Assembly: GCF_000720135.1 (NCBI RefSeq) | Contig: NZ_JOIU01000008.1 | Location: forward strand, 310,001 to 374,000 | Length of the DNA: 64,000 nucleotides | Direction of reading: 5' to 3' | Origin: Streptomyces sp. NRRL S-1022 | GTDB lineage: Bacteria > Actinomycetota > Actinomycetes > Streptomycetales > Streptomycetaceae | In this document: positions 16,499 through 24,369 of the stretch, piece by piece | Layout of the letters: every line of letters starts with the position of its first letter | Numbering within the stretch: position 1 is the first letter of the stretch | Made by a program: the position numbers and the translations under genes | Notes under the pieces: generated by a model | The model's input: only the letters and a program-made list of their open reading frames with translations | What the model was told of the DNA's origin: nothing | Databases searched by the model: none

Positions 16499-17521
16499 AT
16501 GACCACCACAGGGGAATCCCGGCCGCACCGGATAGCCGTCCTCGCCCTGGACGGCCTGCTGCCCTTCGAGCTGGGCATCCCGCACCGCATCTTCGGCCGC
16601 CCCCGGGACGCGCGGGGCCGGCACCTGTACGAGGTCGTGACCTGCTCGGTACGGCCGCCCGGCCCGGTCGAGACGGACGCCGACTTCGCCGTGCACGTCG
16701 CCCACGGCCCCGAGACGCTGGCCACCGCCGACACGGTGATCGTCCCGGCGTCGTACGAGCGCGGCCCGCTCTACGACGAGGGCCGGCTCACCGACGACCT
16801 GGCCGCCGCCCTCGCCCGCATCCGCCCCGGCACCCGGCTCGCCTCCATCTGCACCGGCGTCTACGTCCTCGCCGCCGCCGGCCGCCTGGACGGCCGCCCG
16901 GCGACCACGCACTGGGCCGACGCCGAGCGCTTCCAGCGGATGTTCCCGAAGATCAGGGTGGACCCGGACGTGCTGTTCATCGACGACGGTGACGTGCTGA
17001 CCTCGGCCGGCGTGGCCGCCGGGATCGACCTGTGCCTGCACATGGTCCGCCGCGACTTCGGCACGGCCGTCGCCAACGACGTGGCCCGCCGCACGGTCGT
17101 ACCGCCCCACCGCGACGGCGGCCAGGCCCAGTACATCCACCGTCCGGTCCCCGACCCCCAGCTGGCCACGACGACCGCCGCCCGGGCCTGGGCGCTGGGC
17201 CGGCTGGACGAGCCGATCCAGCTGCGCGACCTGGCCGGGCGGGAGGCCATGTCGGTGCGCACCTTCACGCGCCGCTTCCGCGAGGAGGTCGGCGTCAGCC
17301 CCGGCCAGTGGCTCACCCAGCAGCGCGTGGAGCGCGCCCGGCACCTGCTGGAGACCACCGACCTGTCGATGGACCAGGTGGCCCGGGAGTCGGGCTTCGG
17401 CACGGCCCAGTCGATGCGCCAGCACCTACAGGCGGCGCTCGGGGTCACGCCCACCGCCTACCGGCGCACCTTCCGCACCGGCGGCGCCGAGCGGCACGGC
17501 GGCGCCGGCACCCCGCGCTGA
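16499..17521 (+). CDS. GlxA-type regulator (DJ-1/PfpI + AraC HTH)
   Basis: A 340-residue regulator. The N-terminal DJ-1/PfpI-like domain (about 10-180) has ASICTGVYVLAAAG around its nucleophile-elbow Cys; the C-terminal AraC HTH pair (about 225-325) has LAGREAMSVRTFTRRFREE and MDQVARESGFGTAQSMRQHL. These proteins activate stress, amino-acid or secondary-metabolism genes. It is divergent from the MFS gene at 16427 (71 bp), which may be its target. The last 96 nt overlap the 3' end of the next, convergent MFS gene. Confidence 0.9.
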   Translation: MTTTGESRPHRIAVLALDGLLPFELGIPHRIFGRPRDARGRHLYEVVTCSVRPPGPVETDADFAVHVAHGPETLATADTVIVPASYERGPLYDEGRLTDDLAAALARIRPGTRLASICTGVYVLAAAGRLDGRPATTHWADAERFQRMFPKIRVDPDVLFIDDGDVLTSAGVAAGIDLCLHMVRRDFGTAVANDVARRTVVPPHRDGGQAQYIHRPVPDPQLATTTAARAWALGRLDEPIQLRDLAGREAMSVRTFTRRFREEVGVSPGQWLTQQRVERARHLLETTDLSMDQVARESGFGTAQSMRQHLQAALGVTPTAYRRTFRTGGAERHGGAGTPR

Positions 17522-18697
17522 CCGGGCCAGGCGTATCTCGCCCCACCAGCCGACCGCCGTCAGCAGCAGGGTGAGGGCCACCCCGGCGAGGATCGCCGTC
17601 GAGGGCGCCGCGAGCGGCAGCAGGGCGCCGGCGAGGGAGCCGGTGGCCGCGTAACCGGCACCGACGGCCGCGTACATGACCGAGTAGCCGGCGGCCAGCG
17701 CTCCCGGCGGGAGCACCTCGCGCAGGGACAGGTTGCGGGTGAGCATCGCGCCGGACTGGAGCAGCCCCGCCACGCCGAGCGCCGCCGCGATGCCCGGCGC
17801 GCCGGGCATCAGGGCAACGGCGGCCACCGCGGCGGACGTCCCGGCCATCAGGACCACGCTGCGGGTCCTGAGCCGCCCCGGCCAGCTCCGCACGCCGTAC
17901 AGGAAGGCGCCGACGGCGGAGGCCACCGACATCACCGTCAGCAGCGGGCCCGCCCAGCCGACGCCGACACCGCGCTGTTCCAGCAGGGCGGGCAGCACGA
18001 GTTCGGCGAGGGCCAGCAGGGACAGGCTGGCCGCGCCCGTGACGTACACCGGCCAGGCCCGGGCCAGTACGCGCAGCCTCGACGTGTCCGTCCCGTCCCG
18101 CCGCCCCTGCTCGTCCTGCCCGTCCGCCGCCCAGCCGGCCGGCAGGAGCCACAGGCCCACCACGGACGCGGCCATCAGGGCGGCTTCGAGCAGCAGCGGG
18201 AACCGCGGGCCGGCCCCGAGGGCGAGGCCGGTGACGGTGGCCGGGGAGACGGCCCAGACACCGAACGTGAGCATCGACTCCACGGACAGCGCCTGGGCCG
18301 CCGCGTGCCCCGGCACCAGGGAGGTGAGCAGCGCGCGCAGTCCGCCGGGCGCCGCGGCGGGACCGGCCCCGGCGAGGAACGCGAACGCGGCGAGCACCGC
18401 GCCGGGCGCGCCCGGGAACGCGCCGAGGCCCGCGAAACCGGCCGCGCCGGCGGCGAGTCCGGCGGCCAGGTGCGGCCGGGCCCGGCGGGCGTCGAGGCGC
18501 ATGCCGAGCACGGGGGCGCCGACGATCTCACCCACGACGTACGCGGCGGCCAGGGCCGCGCCCAGGGAGTAGCCGCCCGGGCGTTCGCGGACCAGGAAGA
18601 CCAGGGCCAGCGGGGCCATGGCCACCGGCATCCGGGCGCCGACGGCCACCAGGGCCCAGGTCAGGACCCGCCGGGAAACGACATCGCGGTAGCTCAT
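17426..18697 (-). CDS. MFS transporter
   Basis: A 423-residue major facilitator with about 12 hydrophobic segments and a short central loop (AADGQDEQGRRDGTDTSRL, about 205-225). It resembles small multidrug/efflux MFS proteins with poor sequence signatures; the substrate is unknown. I chose ATG 18697 (MSYRDVVSRR) since the hydrophobic part starts soon after. The charged, Gly-rich C-terminal tail overlaps 96 nt of the glxA-like gene on the other strand. Confidence 0.8.
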   Translation of the reverse strand: MSYRDVVSRRVLTWALVAVGARMPVAMAPLALVFLVRERPGGYSLGAALAAAYVVGEIVGAPVLGMRLDARRARPHLAAGLAAGAAGFAGLGAFPGAPGAVLAAFAFLAGAGPAAAPGGLRALLTSLVPGHAAAQALSVESMLTFGVWAVSPATVTGLALGAGPRFPLLLEAALMAASVVGLWLLPAGWAADGQDEQGRRDGTDTSRLRVLARAWPVYVTGAASLSLLALAELVLPALLEQRGVGVGWAGPLLTVMSVASAVGAFLYGVRSWPGRLRTRSVVLMAGTSAAVAAVALMPGAPGIAAALGVAGLLQSGAMLTRNLSLREVLPPGALAAGYSVMYAAVGAGYAATGSLAGALLPLAAPSTAILAGVALTLLLTAVGWWGEIRLARSARGAGAAVPLGAAGAEGAPVGGGRDPERRL

Positions 18698-18818
18698 GCC
18701 TCGACGGTAGGGGCCGGTACCGACAACCGCCGCCCCGTTTTCCCGAGCCTGTGGACAACTTCCGGCCACCGCGCCTGACGGAGGCTCAGACGCCGGGGCG
18801 GCCCCGGCCTGCGGCGGC

Positions 18819-19868
18819 TCAGAAGGTGAGCACCGCCCGCGCCACCCGGCCCGCCTCCGCCTCCGCCCGGGCCTTCTCGAAGTCCTCCACCGGATACGTG
18901 GCGGTCACCAGCTCGTCCAGCAGGAGCCGCCCCTGCCGGTACAGCTCGGCGTACAGGGCGATGTCCCGCTGGGGCCGCGAGGAGCCGTAGCGGCAGCCCA
19001 GGACCGACTTGTCCAGGTAGAGGGAGGAGACCAGGAAGGACGCCTCGGCCGTGGCCGGGGGCACGCCGAGCAGCACCGCCTGGCCGTGCCGGTCGAGCAG
19101 GTCGACGGCCCGGCGGATCAGCTCCACCCGGCCCACGCACTCGAAGACGTGGTCGGCCCCCGTCGGCAGCAGGTCCCGCACCCCCTGCGCCGACGTCAGG
19201 AAGTCGGTGGCGCCGAACCGCCGGGCCGTCTCCTCCTTAGCCGGGTTGGCGTCCACGGCCACGATGCGCAGGGCGCCCGCGAGCCGCGCGCCCTGGAGGA
19301 CGTTCAGCCCGATCCCGCCCGTGCCGATGACGACCACGCTGTCCCCGCGGTCCACCCGGGCCCGGTTCAGCACCGCGCCGACCCCGGTGAGCACCCCGCA
19401 CCCGATCAGCGCGGCGGACGTCAGCGGGATGTCGTCGGGGATCCGCACCGCCTGCACGGCCTTGACGACCGTGCGTTCCGCGAAGGCCGAGTTCGCGGCG
19501 AACTGGTACACCGGCTCCGCACCCCGTGTGAACGGCTGCCCCGGACGCCCGATCGCCCGCCGGCACATGGTCGGCCGCCCCCGGTCGCACTCCGCGCAGG
19601 TACCGCAGTTGGCGAGCGTGGACAGGGCGACGTGGTCACCGGGTGCGACATGGGTGACGCCCGCGCCCACGGCCTCCACGACCCCGGCACCCTCATGGCC
19701 GAGCACCACCGGTACGGGGAACGGGATGGTGCCGTCCACCACCGACAGGTCGCTGTGGCACAGTCCGGCCGCCGCGATCGCGACCAGCACCTCCCCCGGC
19801 CCGGGCTCCCGTACCGCCAGGTCGTCGACGACCCGGACCTGCCCGCCGTCGAACACCACACCACGCAT
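18819..19868 (-). CDS. Zinc-dependent alcohol dehydrogenase (MDR superfamily)
   Basis: A 349-residue medium-chain dehydrogenase. Catalytic zinc ligands lie in GLCHSD (Cys, about 37) and GHEGAG (His, about 59); the structural zinc loop CGTCAECDRGRPTMC has four Cys (about 88-102). NAD-binding GTGGIGLNVLQGA is at about 180. It probably oxidises a hydroxyl intermediate. The ATG overlaps the stop of the acyl-CoA dehydrogenase upstream (TGATG), and together with the SDR gene they make a three-gene leftward operon from the operators at 22061/22077. Confidence 0.9.
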   Translation of the reverse strand: MRGVVFDGGQVRVVDDLAVREPGPGEVLVAIAAAGLCHSDLSVVDGTIPFPVPVVLGHEGAGVVEAVGAGVTHVAPGDHVALSTLANCGTCAECDRGRPTMCRRAIGRPGQPFTRGAEPVYQFAANSAFAERTVVKAVQAVRIPDDIPLTSAALIGCGVLTGVGAVLNRARVDRGDSVVVIGTGGIGLNVLQGARLAGALRIVAVDANPAKEETARRFGATDFLTSAQGVRDLLPTGADHVFECVGRVELIRRAVDLLDRHGQAVLLGVPPATAEASFLVSSLYLDKSVLGCRYGSSRPQRDIALYAELYRQGRLLLDELVTATYPVEDFEKARAEAEAGRVARAVLTF

Positions 19869-21016
19869 CACACGGCCCCCTTCGGCTCGGCCGGCAGACC
19901 GAGCACGCGCTCGGCGACGATCGTGCGCTGGATCTGGTCCGAGCCGCCGTAGATGGTGTCGGCCCGGGAGAACAGGAACAGGTGCTGGGCCGCGTCCAGC
20001 GGGTACGGCGACCCGGCCGACCAGTCCGCGGGCCCCACGGCCGCCGCCGCGCCCCGGACCTCGACCGCCAGCTCGCCCAGCCGCTGGTGCCAGGCGGACC
20101 ACAGCAGCTTGGCCACACTGGGCGCGCCGGGGCCGGCCGGGCCGCCGAGGGTGCGCAGGGCGTTCCAGCGCATGACCCGCAGCTCGGCCCACTGGCGTAC
20201 CAGCCGGGCGCGCAGCACCGGGTCGTGTACGGCCCCGCTCGCCACGGCGGCGTCGAGGACCTGCGCCAGCTCCCGGGCGAAGCCGATCTGCTGGGCCAGG
20301 GTCGACACCCCGCGCTCGAAGCCGAGCAGGCTCATCGCCACCCGCCAGCCGTTCCCCTCCCCGCCGACGACGTGCTCCGCGCGCGCGTGTGCCCCGTCGA
20401 AGAAGACCTCGTTGAAGTCGCTCGTGCCGGTCAGCTGCCGGATGGGCCGGACGTCGATCCGGCCGGGCTGGTCCATCGGCACGAGCAGGAAGCTCAGCCC
20501 GTGGTGCCGCCGGGCGGCCGGGTCGGTCCGGGCCAGCACGAAACACCAGTCGGCCTCATGGGCGAGCGAGGTCCAGATCTTCTGCCCGCTGATCCGGTAG
20601 CGGTCGCCGTCCCGCACCGCCGCCGTCCGCACCCCGGCGAGATCGGACCCGGCACCGGGTTCGCTGTACCCCTGGCACCACAGCTCCTCGCCGGCGGCGA
20701 CCGGAGGCAGGAACCGGCTCTTCTGCTCCTCGCTGCCGTGCGCGAGGAGGGTGGGCGCCAGCAGGTTCTCCCCGATGTGCCCGGAGCGCGGGGGCGCCCC
20801 CGACCGGGCGTACTCCTCGGCCCACACGACCTGCTGGGTGAGGGTGCCGGTGCGGTTGCCGTACCCCGACTCCGGCCACCCGAGCCCGATCCAGCCGGCG
20901 GCACCGAGGGTCCGCTCCCAGTCCCGCCGCGCCCCGGTGGCACCGGCACGCTCCCCCAGCCAGCCCCGGACCTCGGCCCGGAACGCCTCGTCCTCGGCGG
21001 TGAATCCAAAGTCCAC
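19868..21016 (-). CDS. Acyl-CoA dehydrogenase, large-subunit type without canonical C-terminal Glu
   Basis: A 382-residue acyl-CoA dehydrogenase with a full flavin-binding beta domain (WCQGYSEPGAGSDLAGVRTAA, SGQKIWTSLAHEADWCF) and C-terminal FAD/dimer signature (GGSDQIQRTIVAERVLGLP). The position that carries the catalytic Glu in many family members (YEGT) reads YGGS. The sequence type matches subunits of mycobacterial two-subunit (alpha2beta2) dehydrogenases of steroid side-chain oxidation. I chose GTG 21016 (MDFGFTAEDEAF) because AGGAGG sits 6 nt upstream; ATG 21031 lies on top of that site. Partner may be the gene at 5390-6574. Confidence 0.88.
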   Translation of the reverse strand: MDFGFTAEDEAFRAEVRGWLGERAGATGARRDWERTLGAAGWIGLGWPESGYGNRTGTLTQQVVWAEEYARSGAPPRSGHIGENLLAPTLLAHGSEEQKSRFLPPVAAGEELWCQGYSEPGAGSDLAGVRTAAVRDGDRYRISGQKIWTSLAHEADWCFVLARTDPAARRHHGLSFLLVPMDQPGRIDVRPIRQLTGTSDFNEVFFDGAHARAEHVVGGEGNGWRVAMSLLGFERGVSTLAQQIGFARELAQVLDAAVASGAVHDPVLRARLVRQWAELRVMRWNALRTLGGPAGPGAPSVAKLLWSAWHQRLGELAVEVRGAAAAVGPADWSAGSPYPLDAAQHLFLFSRADTIYGGSDQIQRTIVAERVLGLPAEPKGAV

Positions 21017-21045
21017 AGGGTTCCTCCTCATAGCACCGGTGCCGG

Positions 21046-21085
21046 CCAAGGGGCGCGGGGAACCGCGCGACCGGCCACCACGCAC
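21046..21085. repeat. Streptomyces intergenic repeat (GGGGCGCGGGGAA type)
   Basis: The 103-nt gap between the SDR stop and the dehydrogenase start holds AAGGGGCGCGGGGAACCGCG followed by CGACCGGCCACCACGCA. The same word occurs at 39758 and, inverted, at 39711. I recall this as a very common Streptomyces intergenic repeat; the function is not settled. Confidence 0.55.
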
Positions 21086-21119
21086 CCGCAACCGCCGCAC
21101 CACAACGCGCCCCGGGCTC

Positions 21120-22031
21120 TCAGGCGTTCGGCCTGCCCCCACGCCGCGCCGCCTCCTCCATCGCCCCCAGCTCGGAGAGCATCCGCATCGGATCCACCCC
21201 CACCGACCCCGGCAGCACCTCGGCGATCCGCTCCGGCGTCCACCCGTCGAAGGCGTACGCGGCACGCAGTTCCCTCGGCTGTGCCCACACCGCGATCTTC
21301 GGCCCGGCGATCGTGTACACCTGCCCCGTGATGCCCTGCGCGGCGGCCCGTTCGGACAGCAGGTACACCACCAGCGCGGCCACGTCCTCCGGCTCGCCGA
21401 TCTCCGCGAGTTCCATCGGCACGTTCGCCGACATCCGGGTGCGGGCCACCGGCGCCACCGCGTTCGCGGTCACGCCGTACTTGTGCAGTCCCAGGGCCGC
21501 GCTGCGGACCAGGGAGATGATGCCGCCCTTGGCCGCGCTGTAGTTGGCCTGCGAGACGGACCCCTGGTGGTTGCCGCTGGTGAAGCCGATGAGGGTGCCG
21601 GACCGTTGCGCGCGCATGACGGCCGAGGCGGCCCGGAACACGGTGAAGGTGCCCTTCAGGTGGGTGGCGACGACCGGGTCCCACTCCTCCTCGGTCATGT
21701 TGAACAGCATGCGTTCGCGCAGGATGCCCGCCACGCACACGACACCGTCGAGCCGGCCGTGGGCCCGCACCGCCGTGTCCACGACCCGCTGCCCCCCGGC
21801 CATGGTGGAGATGTCGTCGGCGACCGCGACGGCCTCCCCGCCCGCCGCCTCGATCTCCTTGACGACGGCCTGCGCGATCTCGCTGGTGGGTGAGGCGCCG
21901 TCCACCGCCACGCCGTAGTCGTTGACGACGACCTTCGCCCCTTCGGCCGCCGCCGCCAGCGCCACCGCCCGTCCGATACCGCGCCCGGCCCCCGTCACGG
22001 CGATGACCCTGCCTGCCAAGAAGTTCCCCAC
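21120..22031 (-). CDS. Short-chain dehydrogenase/reductase (HSD17B4/MFE-like)
   Basis: A 303-residue SDR. Cofactor motif TGAGRGIG (about 14), NDYGV and DDIS nucleotide-specificity region, catalytic Ser in GFTSGNHQG and YSAAKGG. The insert NDYGVAVDG and the long C-terminal part (AWAQPRELRAAY... DPMRMLSELGAMEEAARR) are like the 3-hydroxyacyl-CoA dehydrogenase domain of peroxisomal multifunctional enzyme and its actinobacterial steroid-cluster relatives. First gene of the three-gene operon with the dehydrogenase and alcohol dehydrogenase. Two operators lie directly upstream. Confidence 0.9.
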   Translation of the reverse strand: MGNFLAGRVIAVTGAGRGIGRAVALAAAAEGAKVVVNDYGVAVDGASPTSEIAQAVVKEIEAAGGEAVAVADDISTMAGGQRVVDTAVRAHGRLDGVVCVAGILRERMLFNMTEEEWDPVVATHLKGTFTVFRAASAVMRAQRSGTLIGFTSGNHQGSVSQANYSAAKGGIISLVRSAALGLHKYGVTANAVAPVARTRMSANVPMELAEIGEPEDVAALVVYLLSERAAAQGITGQVYTIAGPKIAVWAQPRELRAAYAFDGWTPERIAEVLPGSVGVDPMRMLSELGAMEEAARRGGRPNA

Positions 22032-22051
22032 GTCCGGCCCCTTCCCGCAGT

Positions 22052-22070
22052 TTCTGACGGTTCGTTAGAT
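22052..22070. promoter_or_regulatory. TGACG palindrome operator (site 6)
   Basis: TTCTGACGGTTCGTTAGAT, core TGACG-GTT-CGTTA centred at 22061, in the 102-bp gap between the SDR and cyclase genes. One arm has CGTTA for CGTCA. Confidence 0.72.
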
Positions 22071-22086
22071 TGACGGTCCGTTAGAT
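22068..22086. promoter_or_regulatory. TGACG palindrome operator (site 7)
   Basis: GATTGACGGTCCGTTAGAT, centred at 22077, 16 bp from site 6 so that the outer arms overlap by 3 bp. Also with CGTTA in one arm. Confidence 0.72.
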
Positions 22087-22133
22087 TTTATGGCCCGCCG
22101 TACGCACGGGCACAAGCCCCGGGGAGGCACCGG

Positions 22134-23060
22134 ATGGCACTGGCGGAGGAGTTCCACGAGATCGCGGGGCGCGTGAACAACTGGGGGCGCTGGGGCGCCG
22201 ACGACGAGACCGGCACCCTGAACCTGGTCACGGACGAGGTGGTGCGCGCGGCCGCCGCCGAGGTGCGCACCGGCCGCCGCGTGCCGCTCGCGCTCCCCCT
22301 CCGGCAGGACGGCGTGCAGACGGGCGTGATCCCGGGCCGGGTCAACCCGCTGCACGTGATGGTGCAGCTCAACCAGGAGCTGTTCGGGCCGGGGACGGTG
22401 GCGTGCAGCGACGACGTGGTCACCATGGGCCTGCAGGCCGGCACCCACTGGGACGCGCTGCCCCATGTGTCGCACTCCGGGAAGCTCTACAACGGCCGTC
22501 CGGCGCACACGGTCACCGCGCACGGCGGCGCGGAGTTCGCCGGCATCGACAAGGTGCGCCACCTCGTCTCGCGCGGGGTCCTGCTGGACGTGGCACGCGC
22601 GCGCGGGGTGGACCGGCTGGCGGGCGGCCACGCGGTGTCGCCGGAGGACCTGGAGGCGGCCGAGGAGTTCGCCGGTACGCGCGTGCGTGCCGGTGACGTC
22701 GTGCTGGTACGGACCGGGCAGGTGCAGCTGTATCTGGCCGGGGACAGGCACGGGTACGGCCATCCGTCGCCGGGGCTGTCGGTGCGCTGCCCGGAGTGGT
22801 TCCACGCGCGCGATGTGGCGGCGGTCGCGAACGACACGCTCACCTTCGAGGTGTTCCCGCCCGAGGTCGAGGACCTGTGGCTGCCCGTGCACGCCCTGCA
22901 CCTGGTGGAGATGGGGATGCTGCAGGGCCAGAACTGGAATCTCGAAGAGTTGTCCACAGCCTGTGGAGAAGCGGGGCGGTACGCGTTCCTGCTGTCGGCG
23001 ACGCCCGAGCCCTTCGTGGGCGCGACGGGCACACCGGTGGCACCGGTGGCGATCCTCTGA
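22134..23060 (+). CDS. Cyclase-family metal hydrolase (kynurenine formamidase-like)
   Basis: A 308-residue protein of the cyclase/KynB fold (Pfam cyclase family). Metal-binding signature is LQAGTHWDALPHVSHSG (about 102-118), the family's HxGTHxDxPxH with the first His replaced by Gln. It may hydrolyse an amide or lactone-like bond. Starts at ATG 22134 after CGGGGAGGCACCGG. Divergent from the SDR operon and sharing operators 6 and 7, so probably part of the same catabolic regulon. Confidence 0.87.
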   Translation: MALAEEFHEIAGRVNNWGRWGADDETGTLNLVTDEVVRAAAAEVRTGRRVPLALPLRQDGVQTGVIPGRVNPLHVMVQLNQELFGPGTVACSDDVVTMGLQAGTHWDALPHVSHSGKLYNGRPAHTVTAHGGAEFAGIDKVRHLVSRGVLLDVARARGVDRLAGGHAVSPEDLEAAEEFAGTRVRAGDVVLVRTGQVQLYLAGDRHGYGHPSPGLSVRCPEWFHARDVAAVANDTLTFEVFPPEVEDLWLPVHALHLVEMGMLQGQNWNLEELSTACGEAGRYAFLLSATPEPFVGATGTPVAPVAIL

Positions 23061-23343
23061 AGCGCGAGGGCGATGACGGCCACGGCGGCCACGGCGGCAC
23101 GCTTGCGGTTGGCGGCGCGCCTCCCCCACCGTCGTGCGCGCGCCGCCACCCGCCGCGACCCACCTTCGACGAGGACCACCGATCCCCCGGGCGGCCCTCG
23201 CCGTCCCCTCGCGGCGAATCGTCGCCCCCCAGCCTGATCAGCCGTTCAGAAGACGTCAACGCCGGTACGGGGATGTGTTGCGACACCATGCTCGCGGGAC
23301 CCGCGCACGGTTGCACTGCCCGGCGCATCGCCGCTTGCGGCGA
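23061..23343. other. 283-nt gap between cyclase and HATPase genes
   Basis: Convergent 3' ends. Nothing codon-like on either strand. A leftward frame here reads a short hydrophobic stretch but runs antisense into the cyclase end and was not accepted. I see no strong hairpin. Confidence 0.4.
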
Positions 23344-23832
23344 CTACACGGCTTCGAAGGCGAGACCCTCGTACGCGGACGAACCGCCCCCGTACGCCAT
23401 CGCCGCGCTCTCCCGGGACGAGGAACAGCGGTCCAGCTCGCACCAGATGCTCTTGCCGGCGCCGTCGGGGCTCCAGCCCCAGCGGTCGGCCAGGCAGTCC
23501 ACGAGGGCCAGGCCGCGCCCGCCGGTGGCCTCACTGCCGGCGCAACGGGGCACGGGGGCGCGTGAACTGCCGTCCGCGACCTCGACGCGGACCGTGGCCG
23601 ACGCGCACTCCTCGGCGGCCGGACCCGGCAGGCACAGCCGCAGCACGGCCGGCCGGCCGGTGTGCACCACGGCGTTGGTCACCAGCTCGGAGACGAGCAG
23701 GATCAGGGTCTCGGCCAGCGGCTCGTCGGCCGTTATCCCCGATCCGGCGAGCCGCGAGCGGGCCCACCTTCTGGCTCGCCCCACCTCCGCGGGGTCGGGC
23801 CGGATCTCCAGCTGCACTTGAAGCACCTGCAC
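23344..23832 (-). CDS. ATP-binding protein, anti-sigma/HATPase_c_2 type (RsbW-like)
   Basis: A 162-residue HATPase-fold protein of the GHKL group. N box LVSELVTNAVVHTG (about 47-60), G box region EATGGRGLALVDCLADRWGW (about 98-117). Streptomyces has many such single-domain proteins; some are anti-sigma kinases for SigB-like factors and others regulate development. A 45-residue membrane-peptide frame ends 3 nt before this start (GTG 23832), so the two are probably coupled. A STAS protein, a possible partner type, is encoded 6 kb away, but there is no proof of pairing. Confidence 0.87.
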   Translation of the reverse strand: MQVLQVQLEIRPDPAEVGRARRWARSRLAGSGITADEPLAETLILLVSELVTNAVVHTGRPAVLRLCLPGPAAEECASATVRVEVADGSSRAPVPRCAGSEATGGRGLALVDCLADRWGWSPDGAGKSIWCELDRCSSSRESAAMAYGGGSSAYEGLAFEAV

Positions 23833-23835
23833 CGC

Positions 23836-23973
23836 TCACACCATCCGAACCGGCGGACACATGACCCCACGCCGACCGCGTGCCACGGCGTCGGCCGTGG
23901 CGACGATCACGACGAGGGCCACGATCGTAGCCATTTTCTGCATGGCCAGAACAACGGCCAGAGCAGGGGTCAC
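23836..23973 (-). CDS. Small membrane peptide, 45 residues, upstream of HATPase gene
   Basis: A 45-codon frame starting GTG 23973 with AAGGGAG 9 nt upstream and stopping 3 nt before the HATPase start. The peptide has one hydrophobic helix (ALAVVLAMQKMATIVALVVI), then a basic patch RGRRG and a Cys. It was found from spacing and ribosome site, not homology. The role could be to anchor or to couple translation of the HATPase. A purely non-coding leader is the alternative. Confidence 0.5.
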   Translation of the reverse strand: MTPALAVVLAMQKMATIVALVVIVATADAVARGRRGVMCPPVRMV

Positions 23974-24369
23974 GGACTGTGACTCCCTTGCGAGACAGCA
24001 TGGTTGACGTACAGTCACCCCAACAAGCGCTTCGGGCATATTCCCGCGCGAAGGAGTACGCCTGAGGCATACTGTGCGACGCTCGTGCCGGGGAGTCGAA
24101 CAAGCGGCGGTCACGGCCGCGACCGCCCCGCGAACAGCGGCGCGCACCGCGCGGTCCGGCACCGTCCCAGGGGGACCGCCGGCCCGGCTCGTACGCGCAG
24201 CCACTCGCATCCCACACAAGGTACCGGAGCACCCGCCCGACTCCAGGCCGTGACGAGTCTCAAGCAGGACACAACCCGGTATCAACGCTCCGTGATTCCA
24301 GTGCGCCACGATCCGCGACATCGTAGGCCAAGGCTTTCCGGTGCCGCGGTCCGGGACACCACCGTCGGG
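23974..24369. other. 396-nt intergenic region with palindromes, no gene seen
   Basis: Holds TGACGTACAGTCA at 24005-24017, one base off the regulon core, 32 nt before the small-peptide start, and a 19-bp near-palindrome AGTACGCCTGAGGCATACT at 24055-24073. No frame with convincing codon usage. The right part abuts the 3' end of an acyl-CoA dehydrogenase gene. Confidence 0.45.

Noticed and set aside
18770..18790. CTGACGGAGGCTCAG near an MFS start
   Set aside because: Looks like half of the operator, but the second arm does not match TGACG symmetry; spacing is wrong.
23061..23179. Hydrophobic leftward frame next to the cyclase end
   Set aside because: A short stretch looks like a membrane helix, but it continues antisense into the cyclase and has no ribosome site.
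24005..24017. TGACGTACAGTCA as a tenth operator
   Set aside because: One arm base differs and the outer CTG/CAG pairs are missing; it lies before a regulatory HATPase unit rather than a catabolic gene. Kept only as a weak note.
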